DNA of 6,933 nucleotides from Alistipes sp. Lineage in GTDB: Bacteria; Bacteroidota; Bacteroidia; Bacteroidales; Rikenellaceae. Numbering within the stretch: the first letter of the stretch is position 1; each line of letters starts with the position of its first letter. Position numbers and translations under genes: made by a program. The DNA lies in contig JAQUZZ010000076.1 of NCBI GenBank assembly GCA_028691095.1, positions 1-6,933 of the forward strand, written 5' to 3'. The notes beneath the pieces are model-generated. The model saw only the letters and a program-made list of their open reading frames with translations. It was not told the origin of the DNA and did not search any database. Positions 6,674 to 6,933 of the stretch are shown here, piece by piece.

Positions 6674-6767
6674 AAGTTTTAGGTTCATTTAGATAAGTAG
6701 TTTTTAGGTTAGTAGGGAAGAGGAACAGTTCGTTGGAAATTTACTTCAACGGCTGTTTTTCTTTTTT
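6674..6767 (+). ncRNA. Candidate small RNA or attenuated 5' leader
   Basis: The predicted transcript runs about 94 nt from the promoter to the intrinsic terminator and has no credible reading frame. It contains a direct repeat TTTTAGGTT (6677-6685 and 6702-6710), then a purine-rich run (6715-6725), then the terminator hairpin. I could not match it to a named RNA family; it is too short for 6S RNA and lacks the SRP RNA core. If the terminator is leaky it would be the first section of a longer leader of a gene beyond the right edge. The start site is inferred from promoter spacing only. Confidence 0.5.
6717..6767 (+). terminator. Intrinsic terminator close to the plus-strand promoter
   Basis: AACAG (6724-6728) pairs with CTGTT (6753-6757), and CGTTG (6731-6735) pairs with CAACG (6747-6751), with a short bulge between the two helices and a 7-11 nt loop. 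A run TTTTTCTTTTTT (6756-6767) follows. Upstream purines (6717-6723) can also pair with this T run through A-T, G-C and G-U pairs, extending the helix downward. That overlap could modulate termination. Confidence 0.75.
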
Positions 6768-6933
6768 ATAACACTGTTTACAAGAGTATTATCACGGAAC
6801 CCCTCAACCCGATCATCGCGTCGCGGAGCCGTCGATGGAAGAGGTGACACCCCCTGTCTTGGAACAAACAACTTCTTCTGGGGCTTTCCATGAAATCGCT
6901 ACAAAAAAATATTTCTTAAATTTTTTTAATAAA
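6768..6933 (+). other. Structured, apparently non-coding region after the terminator
   Basis: No gene is recognised. Helix A (CATCG/CGATG, 6814-6818 with 6833-6837, supported by CCTC/GAGG, 6802-6805 with 6841-6844) competes with helix B (ATGGAA/TTCCAT, 6835-6840 with 6886-6891). A small hairpin GACA-CCCCC-TGTC (6846-6858) exposes a C5 loop complementary to GGGG at 6880-6883. A frame from ATG 6835 stays open for 33 codons to the edge but ends in AT-rich codons and looks fortuitous. The final A/T-rich 25 nt resemble sequence just before a Bacteroidota start codon, so a gene may begin just outside the window. Confidence 0.4.

Noticed and set aside
6674..6767. 6S RNA, SRP RNA or tmRNA identity for the short plus-strand transcript
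   Set aside because: It is much shorter than 6S RNA or tmRNA, has no SRP core loop, and has no tRNA-like end.
6835..6933. A 33-codon frame starting at ATG 6835 and open to the window edge
   Set aside because: There is no A-rich upstream region typical of starts here, the ATG lies inside the paired bases of two candidate helices, and the last codons are simply AT-rich. It is kept only as a possibility.

Overview
This window looks like accessory chromosome of a Bacteroidota, most likely Bacteroidales, with a fairly GC-rich coding part. Three things point there. Candidate promoters match the Bacteroidota sigma consensus (TTTG, about 20 nt, then TAnnTTTG). Start codons are preceded by A-rich stretches instead of Shine-Dalgarno sites. 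The gene content is typical of a carbohydrate-degrading member: a lipoprotein GH78 rhamnosidase and a Tat-exported Gfo/Idh/MocA oxidoreductase. The genus cannot be fixed from the sequence alone.

Layout: three complete genes all lie on the minus strand and read right to left. An MFS transporter (4865-6058) comes first, then a GH78 alpha-L-rhamnosidase lipoprotein (1907-4618), then a Tat-signal oxidoreductase (69-1508). They are not a tight operon. The rhamnosidase has its own good promoter (4771-4802) and a strong intrinsic terminator (1857-1897). The MFS gene has a promoter about 200 nt upstream of its start, and the oxidoreductase follows a 398-nt gap. The genes are therefore neighbours with a plausible shared theme: trimming of rhamnose from plant glycosides or rhamnogalacturonan-type glycans in the periplasm, periplasmic oxidation of a sugar, and inner-membrane transport. 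That theme is inferred from context.

The right end (6098-6933) has no recognisable gene. It holds the long MFS leader, a C-rich stretch with short direct repeats, a very AT-rich tract, and a plus-strand promoter (TATATTTG at 6661). That promoter drives a structured leader with an intrinsic terminator only about 90 nt after the expected start. Beyond the terminator are further, mutually exclusive helices up to the window edge. This is either a small RNA or an attenuated, riboregulated 5' leader of a gene lying just outside the window, and it is the least explained part of the window.

A second unexplained signal is a palindrome with core ATTG-N-CAAT. It occurs three times, only in the non-coding DNA upstream of the MFS and oxidoreductase genes, and may be a regulator site. 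No rRNA, tRNA, CRISPR array, transposase or integrase was seen. Nothing here amounts to a clear new multi-gene system.
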